A DNA stretch of 64,000 nt from Eurosta solidaginis (Eukaryota > Arthropoda > Insecta > Diptera > Tephritidae): NCBI RefSeq assembly GCF_040869045.1, contig NC_090321.1:183367596-183431595 (forward strand), read 5' to 3'. The notes under the pieces were generated by a model. It saw only the letters and a list, made by a program, of their open reading frames with translations, was not told the origin of the DNA and did no database searches. This document shows positions 55,498 to 64,000 of this stretch, piece by piece (positions within the stretch are counted from its first letter, which is position 1; each line of letters starts with the position of its first letter). Position numbers and translations under genes: made by a program.

Positions 55498-58042
55498 TTA
55501 TTAAATTTTTCGAGCTCAAGGCCACGCATAAATAAAAACCAAATATTTTATATCTTTCAATAAATATACTTGTTTAATGTTAATCGATATTTCGACCTCA
55601 ATCTGAGATCATCCTCAGGACTAAAAAGATTACAAAACAATGAAAACATCAAAAAGTGCATTTTACGTGCATCCCTATAACACAACTTACACTCTTGGCT
55701 GTGCCTGATCGACTAATTTTAAAAGATTACATATTAAACGAATATAAACAATATAATGTAAACAAATAAATACCGTAAATATAAACAAATTTTGACAAAA
55801 ACAACCATGTACAAATTTCTCCAACAGTACGTCGCGCCCAGCATACATATATATGTACATATATCAGCTACAGGTAAACTGTTGTTGTCTAACATTATAA
55901 TAAGAATATTGGTGGGACATTAAACTAACAAATTACTCTCAAAGCGCCTTTTTGTTTCTGCTTATTAGCTGCCTATAGGCCGAAGCACAATTTTCCGTGT
56001 CTGTTTTAAAATTTATCCGTTTGTCGCTCTCTATATCTCTTGTTATATTGCTTCTCTTGTTGCAAAATTCTCACATTGTCTAAATCTGGACAATGTCCCG
56101 TAGCGCTACAATGATGTGTTAAGGCTGTTTTGTTATCGTTCAAATTATTTCTGTTTTTTATATTCGACTTGTGTCCGGAAATCCTTGTCTTAAGCTTAGA
56201 TTTAGTTGTCCCCACATATACTTTATTGCATAAGTGGGACCCGTCACCATTGCAATTAATTTGTAATATTACGTTGGATTTCTCGTATTTTTCAATCCTG
56301 CTTTTCATGTTGCTGTATATTTGTCGTAGAGTGTTGTCGTACGTGAAAGCTATTTGGAACTTGTCCCGGTCATATATATTTGAGTTCTTCAGTCTGTTGG
56401 ACAAGCCTGGAATGTATGTTGCTGTCTTGAATATTTTATTGGCATCCTGTCTGATCTCAGTAGTATTCGGTCTAGCGTAAAAAGCTCGTATGTAGCTATT
56501 GATTAAAGATAGAGGAAAATCGTTGTCTGTTAATATTTCCTTGATCAGGGCAACATTTTCTTCATGGTAACATGCATCGCTAATAGAGAGAACTTTTCTG
56601 ACAAAGTTCTTTGCCGTGTTTACTATGATTCTTCTTTCATGCTTGGAATAAAAGTTTATTAATCTCCCAGACGCAGTGGGTTTTTTGTACCATTTGAATG
56701 TAAGTTTATTGTTATGTCTTATTACCATCGTATCTAAGAGTGGTAATTTTCCGTCAACTTCTATCTCTGACGTGAAATTTATAGACTTCATGTAGCTATT
56801 TAGAGTGGCCACCGTTTCTTGGACTTTATCTGTTTTGACGATAGCAAATATATCATCCACATATTTCGTTAGCAAACGTGGTTTATGCGGAAAATCTTCC
56901 ATGAATTTGTTCAGCAATTCCTCCATTACAATATCTGCAATGACTGGCGATGCTGGGGATCCCATAGGCATTCCATAGCGCTGTTCGTATATTTTGTCTC
57001 TAAATTTAAAATACCTGTTGTCCTTTATGCAGAATCGTACTACCCCAAGAAATAAGTCATTCGTTAACGAAGTGTGGCTTTTTATCAAATCCCACTTATT
57101 CTCAATAATTTTCATCGCATGGTCTACTGGAACGCTAGGGAAAAGAGATACCACATCAAAAGAAACTAGACTTTCATCGTCATATATATATGTCTTTTTT
57201 ATTTTGTCTTTAAACTCGATTGAGCCTTTACGTTGAAAATGGAAGATTTTGTTATGTTCTCAAGTATGTTAGTGAGGTATTTACACATACTATATGATGG
57301 CGAATTTACTGACGAACATATTGGTCTCAATGGAATTCCTTCCTTGTGGATCTTCGGTAGACCATAGAGTCTCGGCGCATTAGCTGTTTTGCTTAGCAGA
57401 CGGTATTTTTCACTCAGACTAATCATTTTGTTTTTAAACATCTTTTCGACAAATTCATTATTCTTTTCTTGGAGTTTGTTGGTGGGATCTCTTTTCAGAA
57501 TTCTGTATGACGTGATGTCATTAACTATTTTCCCTAACTTCGTTTCATATTCAGATTTTTCCAAAACCACTCTAACATTGCCTTTATCTGCACTGAGGAC
57601 CAGTAGGTCTTTATTGTTACTGAGGAACTCTTTTGCTGAATGTAGGGTGTCTAAAACAAAATTATCTCTCGTATTATAATTTGGTCTTTTCAGGTGATCC
57701 CGTATTAACGTGGTTAAATTATTTCTTTCTGTCTCTTGTCTTTCTCTGTCTCCGATGGTTTGTATACAGCCTCTCGTCTGCTATTATCTTAAAAAGTGGA
57801 AAATTTTGCGTTTTTGTTGGCAAAGCATATTTTGGACCTAACGAGAGAAGCCACTGAGTGTCAGCTGGTATATTTGTTGAAGTTGTGTTACAAAACCACT
57901 GGGGAATGTGTTTGATGTTTAGTAGTTGTTTTTGTTCGTCTTTAAGTCTATAAAATTTGTCCGTTTGTGTTTTTTTGATTTTTGTTGTAAGTTTGTTAGT
58001 TAGCAGAGTTTCACTCTCGAAAAATACGACGGAATCTTCCTC
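55498..58042 (-). mobile_element. Penelope-like element, copy A
   Basis: Minus-strand retroelement with RT and GIY-YIG coding and a 3' region to 55498 that ends in GAGCTCGAAAAATTTAATAA. The 3' region includes CCTGAGGATGATCTCAGATT-type text (minus) at about 55585-55619. At 58042/58043 it meets a plus-strand copy head to head. Such inverted and partial arrangements are common for Penelope elements. Confidence 0.85.
56006..58042 (-). pseudogene. Penelope-like RT with GIY-YIG endonuclease, frameshifted (copy A)
   Basis: Minus strand: N-terminal segment 58042-57719. Next comes LSADKGNVRVVLEKSEYETK near 57600-57540 and PRLYGLPKIHKEGIPLRPIC in the frame ending 57199. After a one-base frameshift near 57215 follow FDVVSLFPSVPVDHA, RYGMPMGSPASP (about 56977-56945), YVDD at 56863-56852, PLLDTMVIR and the GIY-YIG region (VYVGTTKSKLKTRISGH, about 56230-56170). 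The palm motifs, YVDD and GIY-YIG tail are those of Penelope-like elements. A 22-bp deletion near 56040, visible against copy B, ruins the C-terminus. The active-site aspartates are kept, suggesting fairly recent loss. Confidence 0.85.
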
Positions 58043-59107
58043 ATTACCATTCTTAGATACGATGGTAATAAGACATAACAATAAACTTACATTCAAATGG
58101 TACAAAAAACCCACTGCGTCTGGGAGATTAATAAACTTTTATTCCAAGCATGAAAAAGAATCATAGTAAACACGGCAAAGAACTTTGTCAGAAAAGTTCT
58201 CTCTATTAGCGACGCATGTTACCATGCAGAAAATGTTGCCCTGATCAAGGAAATATTAACAGACAACGATTTTCCTCTATCTTTAATCAAGAGCTACATA
58301 CGAGCTTTTTACGCTAGACCGAATACTACTGAGATCAGACAGGATGCCAAGAAAATATTCAATACAGCCACATACATTCCAGGCTTGTCCAACAGACTGA
58401 AGAACTCAAATTTATATAACCGGGACAAGTTCCAAATAGCTTTCACGTACGACAACACTCTACGACAAATATACTGCAACATGAAAAGCAGGATTGAAAA
58501 ATACGAGAAATCCAACGTAATATACCAAATTAATTGCAATGGTGACGGGTCCTACTTATGCAATAAAGTATATGTGGGGACAACTAAATCTAAGCTTAAG
58601 ACAAGGATTTCCGGACACAAGTCGAATATAAAAAACAGAAATAATTTGAACGATAACAAAACAGCCTTAAGCTGGAGTCATTGGTGCCGTATGTCGTATC
58701 GTTGTATCCGTATCCCTAACGTAATCAGCTGTTTATCGTTACGACGGTAAACCAAAACCCAATTGGTTGGCTGCGATACGGTTACGACCTTAGCGGCACC
58801 AATAATCGATTGCATTGATTCTCATAAGGTTGGTCGAATCAGCTGTTAAAAGGTAACCGATACGGTTACCGATAAAGCACCAATGTCTCCAGCTTTAACA
58901 CATCATTGTGGCGCTACGGGACATTGTCCAGATTTAGACAACGTCAGAATTTTGCAACAAGAGAAGCAATATAACAAGAGATACATACTTGAAATGCTTC
59001 ATATTATCAATATAGAGAGCGACAAACGGATAAATTTTAAAACAGACACGGAAAATTGTGCTTCGGCCTATAGGCAGCTAATAAGCAGAAACAAAAAGGC
59101 GCTTTGA
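58043..59107 (+). pseudogene. Penelope-like RT C-terminus and GIY-YIG, broken (copy B)
   Basis: Plus-strand frames cover LDTMVIRHNNKLTFKWYKKP (about 58048-58107), a frameshift near 58155, then the segment to the GIY-YIG domain (VYVGTTKSKLKTRISGH, about 58569-58619). The MITE at 58670 breaks the frame after NDNKTAL; coding resumes at 58897 with THHCGATGHCPDLDN and runs to RQLISRNKKAL, the C-terminus copy A has lost. RT catalytic motifs are not included. Confidence 0.85.
58670..58894. mobile_element. 225-bp PIF/Harbinger-type MITE
   Basis: TIRs AGCTGGAGTCATTGGTGC and, from the right, AGCTGGAGACATTGGTGC differ at one base. The 3-bp target TTA is duplicated (58667-58669, 58895-58897), and removing the element restores the Penelope frame seen in copy A. 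TTA duplications are typical of PIF/Harbinger. Internal GTATCGTTGTATCCGTATCC-type words recur in both directions. No coding. Confidence 0.85.
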
Positions 59108-59425
59108 GAGTAATTTGTTAGTTTAATGTCCCACCAATATTCGTATTTTAATGTTAGACAACAACAGTTTACCTGTAGCTGATATATGTACATATATATG
59201 TATGCTGGGCGCGACGTACAGTTGGAGAAATTTGTACATGGTTGTTTTTATCAAAATTTGTTTATATTTACGGTATTTATTTGTTTACATTATATTGTTT
59301 ATATTCGTTTAATATGAAATCTTTTAAAATTAGTCGATCAGTCACAGCCAAGAGTGTAAGTTGTGTTATAGGGATGCACGTAAAATGCACTTTTTGATGT
59401 TTTTATTGTTTTGTAATTTTTTTAG

Positions 59426-59461
59426 TCCTGAGGATGATCTCAGATTGAGGTCGAAATATCG
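59426..59461 (+). other. hammerhead-like motif at Penelope end (copy B)
   Basis: CCTGAGGAT is followed by a 7-bp stem GATCTCA-GAT-TGAGGTC (one G-T pair) and GAAATATCG. The CTGAnGA-stem-GAAA order is that of a hammerhead core, reported for Penelope-like elements generally. Here the seventh core base and stem III are weak. The mirror copy lies at 55585-55619. Confidence 0.4.
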
Positions 59462-59548
59462 ATTAACATTAAACAAGTATATTTATTGAAAGATATAAAA
59501 TATTTGGTTTTTATTTATGCGTGGCCTTGAGCTCGAAAAATTTAATAA

Positions 59549-59760
59549 TTTAAATATTGAAGGACGAAAAACAACAAATAGAAATTGAAAATTTTATTTC
59601 TTTCCAGATATATTTACAAAGTTGAAAATTTTCATGTGGCTGTTGTAATTTTGATGGTGTTGTGTACCCACAAAAAAAACTGTGGGTAAAAGTGTTTTGC
59701 GTAGATATAGATTTGGTCTCCCATGGTAATTTTTTATAAGCGCGGCCGAAGGGCGCCTAC
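59549..59760. other. unassigned stretch
   Basis: Short AT-rich sequence between the Penelope copy and a GC-richer repeat; no gene. Confidence 0.4.
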
Positions 59761-60182
59761 GCAGAAAGGTGTTCTGCGCAAAATGACTATGGATCCCACC
59801 ACCGGTTTGGGAGGTACCCGCGGGTCTTTTTTTGGTTTTTCGTTAATATCTTTTGAACGAATTAAAATTTTTATTTTCCGCCCTCGGATTATTAATACTG
59901 ATGTCGAGACGTGTCGTTTGACACCTCTCTCGATATTTTTGGTAGCGTATTAGCAGTCGACCCCTCAACTAGACTACCTGCGCAAAAATACTATGGATTC
60001 CACCCCCGGTTTCGGAGCGTTCCGGTGCCATTTTTCAGTTTTTTGATAATATTTTTTGACAGAAATAAAATTTTTAATTTTCGCTTTCGGATTCGTCGTC
60101 CTGAGTCCAAAACACATTTTTTGATACCTCCCGATATTTTTGCACGAGTTTTTGCAGTTGTGAGCTAAAGTAAAGAATTACC
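59761..60182 (+). repeat. tandem dimer of a ~207-bp repeat, right of the Penelope pair
   Basis: Two units share CTATGGATCCCACCACCGGT/CTATGGATTCCACCCCCGGT, TTTTTnGTTTTT, CGGATT, GACACCTCT/GATACCTCC and CGATATTTTTG landmarks, offset by about 207 bp. The second ends AGCTAAAGTAAAGAATTACC, the inverted match of 55388-55410. A small hairpin GCAGAA-AGGTG-TTCTGC lies at 59762-59778. Confidence 0.65.
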
Positions 60183-60480
60183 CCGCAAGATCAAGGAAGA
60201 AGAAAAATTGGGAAAAAGCTTGTGGCGTTAGCTTCCCTAAAATTGCTTAACTTTTTCGCTCCATTTTCAGGCCTGTGACCTTATTGTGGGAGCTCAGAGA
60301 GTAAATTTGATGCCCAACTCCACTCCATCGCTATATTTACCGTCTTTGATGTAAATATTGTTTCCCGAATGTTGTAAGATAAAAAATATAATATAATTTT
60401 ATGTATGACTTAGCAGTGCTAATCATGAGTTAGCAAAAAACGGAAGTTGTCTCATCGTCTCCAACGGTCATTCCTACAGT
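60183..60480. other. unassigned stretch, no gene seen
   Basis: No recognisable motif or repeat. Confidence 0.4.
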
Positions 60481-60599
60481 TATCTACCAAAATATCGGCA
60501 ACACTTTCGCCGCTACAACGTGAAGGAAGGACGAAGGATAAATAATAAAGTCCCTTCTACATGTTCGATTTTTTTTAAGTGACACCGTTGGAGCGAAAG

Positions 60600-60695
60600 G
60601 TCAATACTTCGCACGGAACAGCTGCAGCACACAAACGGATATGCATGATGTACCACGAGTAAGCCGTGAAACCCAGACGCAGTAACCTCCCCTAG
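60600..60695 (+). pseudogene. possible histone H2B relic
   Basis: CGTGAAACCCAGACGCAGTA then ACCTCCCCTAG (60665-60695) closely follows the DNA that encodes the conserved SREIQTAVRLLLP segment of insect H2B, with small deletions. Upstream text resembles the preceding helix only weakly. A histone-type stem-loop lies 60 bp downstream, at about the right place for an H2B stop plus 3' UTR. No open frame remains. It could be coincidence; the stem-loop is the stronger signal. Confidence 0.3.
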
Positions 60696-60830
60696 TTTTA
60701 GGGCCACCATTAGTTTACAAAGAGCGAAAATATGCTATACAAGTATACGCAAAACGGCCCTTATCAGGGCCACCACTAGTCAACATAGAGAAAACAAATG
60801 CTAAACAAGTATAACCGATACTGGAGTTTA
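60696..60830 (+). repeat. ~68-bp tandem duplication around a histone-type 3' end
   Basis: AGGGCCACCATTAGT…CTATACAAGTATA and AGGGCCACCACTAGT…CTAAACAAGTATA repeat with about 68-bp spacing. Only the second copy is preceded by the left half of the stem-loop. Confidence 0.7.
60751..60776 (+). promoter_or_regulatory. histone mRNA 3'-end stem-loop-like element
   Basis: AAAAC-GGCCCT-TATC-AGGGCC-ACCAC: a perfect 6-bp stem with a 4-base loop and the A-rich left and ACCA right flanks of replication-dependent histone mRNAs. The family consensus is GGYYCU-UUUC-AGRRCC; only the second loop base differs. It would direct non-polyadenylated 3' processing through SLBP and U7 if transcribed. No purine-rich downstream element is obvious. 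Confidence 0.5.
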
Positions 60831-61008
60831 AAACGGAAATATTCCAAGCCGAACTTTTACCGTAGCAGGTACCGATACCAGATCCAACCTAAAGCCGAAA
60901 TTGCTACAAAAGCCTCCTGGCTAGAGCCAGAAGGAAAACCCAGAACCGTAATTGAAGTCAGTACTACAACCGAGCTAGTATCCAACACAACCGGGCTTTT
61001 TATACCTT

Positions 61009-64000
61009 TCATGAAAATGAAATGGTATATTAATTTCGTCACGAAACCGAAAATTGTAAGTCCTTAAAGGAAAATAGATAGACCCACCATTAAGTATACC
61101 GAAATAATCAGGTTGAAGAGCTGAGTTGATTTAGCCATGTCCGTCTGTCCGTCTGTCTGTTTGTATGCAAACTAGTCCCTCAATTTTTGAGATATCTTGA
61201 TAAAATTTGGTGAGCGGGTGTATTTGGGTGTCCGATTAGACATTTGTCGGAACCGACCGGATCGGACCACTATAGCATATATCCTCCATACAACCGATTT
61301 TTCAGAAAAAGAGGATTTTTGTAATATCTTACCCAATTTAACAGATTGAAGCTTCAAACTTCACCATATACTTTCGTATATTGCACGTATTGTTGCCTGA
61401 AAAAATTGATGAGATCGGTCGTATATATAGTATATATCGCATACAACCGATTGTTCAGATAAGGAACTTTTCGTAATTACTGCCCTATTTTAAGAGCTAG
61501 AGGCTTCAAATTTCCACGAATGCTTACGTATATAGCATATGTTGTTGTCTGAAAAAATCATAAAGATCGGTGGTATATATAGTTTATATATGGTGGTATA
61601 TATAGTATATATATATAGTATATATATATATATTTTTGCAAATTTTAGCCCCATTTTAACAGCTAGAAGCTTCAAATTTCACAGAATACTTACGTATATA
61701 GAATATATTGTTGTATGAAAAAATCATAGAGATCGGTTGTATATATAGTATATATCTCATACAACCGATTGTTCAGATAAGAAACTTTTCGCAATTTCTA
61801 CCCCATTTTAACAGCTATAAGCTTCAAATTTCACCGATTGCTTACATATATAGCATACATTGTTGTCTGAAAAAATCATAGAGATCGGTTGTATATATAG
61901 TATATATCTCATACAACCGATTGTTCAGATAAGATACTTTTCGCAATATCTACCCCATTTTAACAGCTATAAGCTTCAAATTTCACCGATTGCTTACGTA
62001 TATAGTATGTATTGTTGTGTCAAAAAATCATAGAGATCGGTGATATATATAATATATATATGATGGTATATATAGTATATATATATATAGTATATATATT
62101 TTTTTTTGCGATTTCTGCCTCATTTTAACAGCTATAAGCTTCAAATTTCACCAAATGCTTACGTGTATAGCATATATTGATGTCTGAAAAAAACATTGAG
62201 ATCGGTGGTATACATAGTATATATCTCATACAACCGATTGTTCAGATAAGAAACTTTGCGCAATTTCTGCCCCGTTTTAACAGCTAGAAGCTTCAAATTT
62301 CACAAAATGCTTACGTATATAGCATATATTGTGATTCGTAGTCATAGTTTTTACATGCAGACCACAAAAAACGTGAAGCTTTGCATCCCCACACAGATTA
62401 CCTACCTATTTTTTATTTTATATTTATCTTAAAAATCGTTTAGATATGTTCAAATTTCACCAAATGCTTACGTGTATAGCATATATTATTGTCTGAGAAA
62501 ATCACAGACACCGGTGGTATATATAGTATATATCTCATACAACCGATTATTCAGATAAGAAACTTTGCGCAATTTCTTCCCCATTTTAACAGCTATAAGC
62601 TTCAAATTTCACCAAATGCTTACTGTATAGCATATACTGTTGTCTGAAAAAATCATTGAGATCGGTGGTATATATAGTATATATCTCATACAACCGTTTG
62701 TTCAGATAAGAAACTGTGCGCAATTTCTGCCCCTTTTTAACAGCTAGACGCTTCAAATTTCACCATATGCTTACGTATATAGCATATATTTTTGTTTGAA
62801 AAAATCATAGAGATCGGTGGTATATATATTATATACCTCATATAAACTCTAATTTTTGCCCCCTTTTTACGGCTAGAAGCTTCAGAATTCATCAAATTTC
62901 ATCAAATAGTTACGTTTACGTCATATATTGTTGAAATACGTGATTCGTAGTCATAGTTTTTACACGCAGACCACAAAAAACCTAAAACTTTGCATCCTCA
63001 CACAAAGTACCTACCTGTTTTTATACCTTTCATGAAAATCAAATGGTATATTAATTTCGTCACGAAACCGAAAATTGTAAGTCCTTAAAGGAAAATAGAT
63101 AGACCCACCATTAAGTACATACATAGTATATATCTCCTACAACCGATTGTTCAGATAAGAAACTTTTCGCAATTTCTACCCCATTTTAACAGCTATAAGC
63201 TTCAAATTTCACTGATTGGTTACGTGTATAGCATATATTGATGTCTGAAAAAATCATTGAGATCGGTGGTATACATAGTAAATATCTCATACAGCCGATT
63301 GTTCAGATAAGAAACTTTGCGCAATTTCTGCCCCGTTTTAACAGCTAGAAGCTTTAAATTTCACAAAATGCTTACGTATATAGCATATATTGTTGTCTGA
63401 AAAAATCATAGAGATCGGTTGTATATATAGTATATATCTCATACAACCGATTGTTCAGATAAGAAACTTTTCGCAATTTCTACCCCATTTTAACAGCTAT
63501 AAGCTTCAAATTTCACTGATTGGTTACGTGTATAGCATATATTGATGTCTGAAAAAATCATTGAGATCGGTGGTATACATAGTAAATATCTCATACAGCC
63601 GATTGTTCAGATAAGAAACTTTGCGCAATTTCTGCCCCGTTTTAACAGCTAGAAGCTTCAAATTTCACAAAATGCTTACGTATATAGCATATATTGTTGT
63701 CTGAAAAAATCATAGAGATCGGTGGTATATATATTATATACTTCATATAAACTGCCATTTTTGCCCCTTTTTTACGGCTACAAGCTTCAAAATTCATCAA
63801 ATTTCATCAAATAGTTACGTTTACGTCATATATTTTTGAAATACGTAATTCGTAGTCATAGTTTTTACATGCAGACCACAAAAAACGTGAAGCTTTGCAT
63901 CCTCGCACAGATTACCTACCTGTTTTTTATTTTATATTTATCTTAAAAATCATTAAGGTATGTAGATCTGTTCACTATATATTTCTTATTTTATACATCC
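61009..64000 (+). mobile_element. mini-me-like element cluster with large tandem array, cut by window end
   Basis: Starts TATACCTTTCATGAAAATGA, then a 5' leader (CACGAAACCGAAAATTGTAA), (GTCY)n at 61138-61161, core AAACTAGTCCCTCAATTTTT and about 18 tandem units. The leader recurs at 63023-63110, so at least two elements are joined. A TTCGTAGTCATAGTTTTTAC segment recurs at 62336, 62947 and 63850, and ATTTATCTTAAAAATC at 62421 and 63936 matches 1938-1953. No coding. Confidence 0.75.
61425..63780 (+). repeat. ~152-bp tandem array with (TA)n tracts
   Basis: Units run CAGATAAGAAACTTTTCGCA, CCCCATTTTAACAGCTA, AGCTTCAAATTTCAC, GCTTACGTATATAGCATATA, then a GTTGTCTGAAAAAATCAT block and ATACAACCGATTGTT, with a typical spacing of 152 bp (for example 61774 to 61926). 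(TA)n runs expand in some units (61610-61632, 62065-62100). 63121-63404 and 63405-63706 show a two-unit, 302-bp higher-order repeat. Confidence 0.85.

Larger units (their letters stand above)
58043..59548 (+). mobile_element. Penelope-like element, copy B, 5'-truncated
   Basis: A plus-strand copy beginning abruptly inside the RT gene (…LDTMVIRHNNK) and continuing to the same 3' end as copy A (GAGCTCGAAAAATTTAATAA, 59548). It carries a MITE at 58670-58894. The 3' regions of A and B form inverted repeats of about 550 bp at the two edges. Confidence 0.85.

Noticed and set aside
61425..63780. Regularly spaced repeats that might suggest a CRISPR array
   Set aside because: The whole ~152-bp unit repeats, with no unique spacers, and the context is a fly genome.

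Overview
This window is a repeat-rich, AT-rich stretch of nuclear DNA from a true fly (Diptera). The evidence is the density and mix of degenerate insect transposons: LOA/I-group and jockey-type LINEs, Penelope-like elements, gypsy-type solo LTRs, hAT and PIF/Harbinger DNA elements, and mini-me-like repeats with (GTCY)n and (TA)n tracts. Several of these look like repeats I associate with tephritid fruit flies; that attribution is from memory and is an inference. I found no intact host protein-coding gene, no functional tRNA or rRNA gene and no CRISPR array. Almost every open frame of 60-130 codons is chance, a shadow of a transposon frame, or a product of tandem repeats. The longest frames (up to about 414 codons) belong to broken retrotransposons.

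Layout. 1-2.1 kb: mini-me-like repeats with a ~152-bp tandem array. 2.8-9.4 kb: a jockey-type LINE tail, a TIR element, an internally deleted hAT element (6201-7676), a 200-bp palindrome and another mini-me-like fragment. 9.6-19.3 kb: two solo LTRs (one nested in a TIR element), LINE relics, a Penelope-type relic with 42-bp inverted ends and copies of a tRNA-derived SINE. 22.4-26.7 kb: a Harbinger transposase fragment, a foldback element whose core is a GC-rich minisatellite present in both orientations (24.16-25.17 kb), a near-perfect hairpin with ~270-bp arms, and a Helitron-like tail with a long polypurine tract. 26.9-39.2 kb: two minus-strand copies of one LOA-like LINE with target duplications, separated by a solo LTR, a foldback element, a SINE and a second LINE relic. 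39.8-49 kb: a second Penelope-type relic, LINE tails, a solo LTR, a third LOA-like copy nested in another repeat, and a hAT MITE with an 8-bp target duplication. 49.8-55 kb: LINE RT relics and a cluster of SINE copies, two nested in older repeats with clear target duplications. 55.4-60.2 kb: a head-to-head Penelope-like pair carrying a Harbinger-type MITE. 60.5-60.8 kb: a histone-type 3' stem-loop. 61-64 kb: a large mini-me-like tandem array with a 302-bp higher-order period.

There is no operon or pathway here. The biology is transposon archaeology: insertion order can be read from nesting, and several structures (inverted minisatellite, long hairpins, hammerhead-like terminal motifs, the SINE family) could have RNA-level activity, such as structured transcripts, small-RNA precursors or Pol III transcripts.
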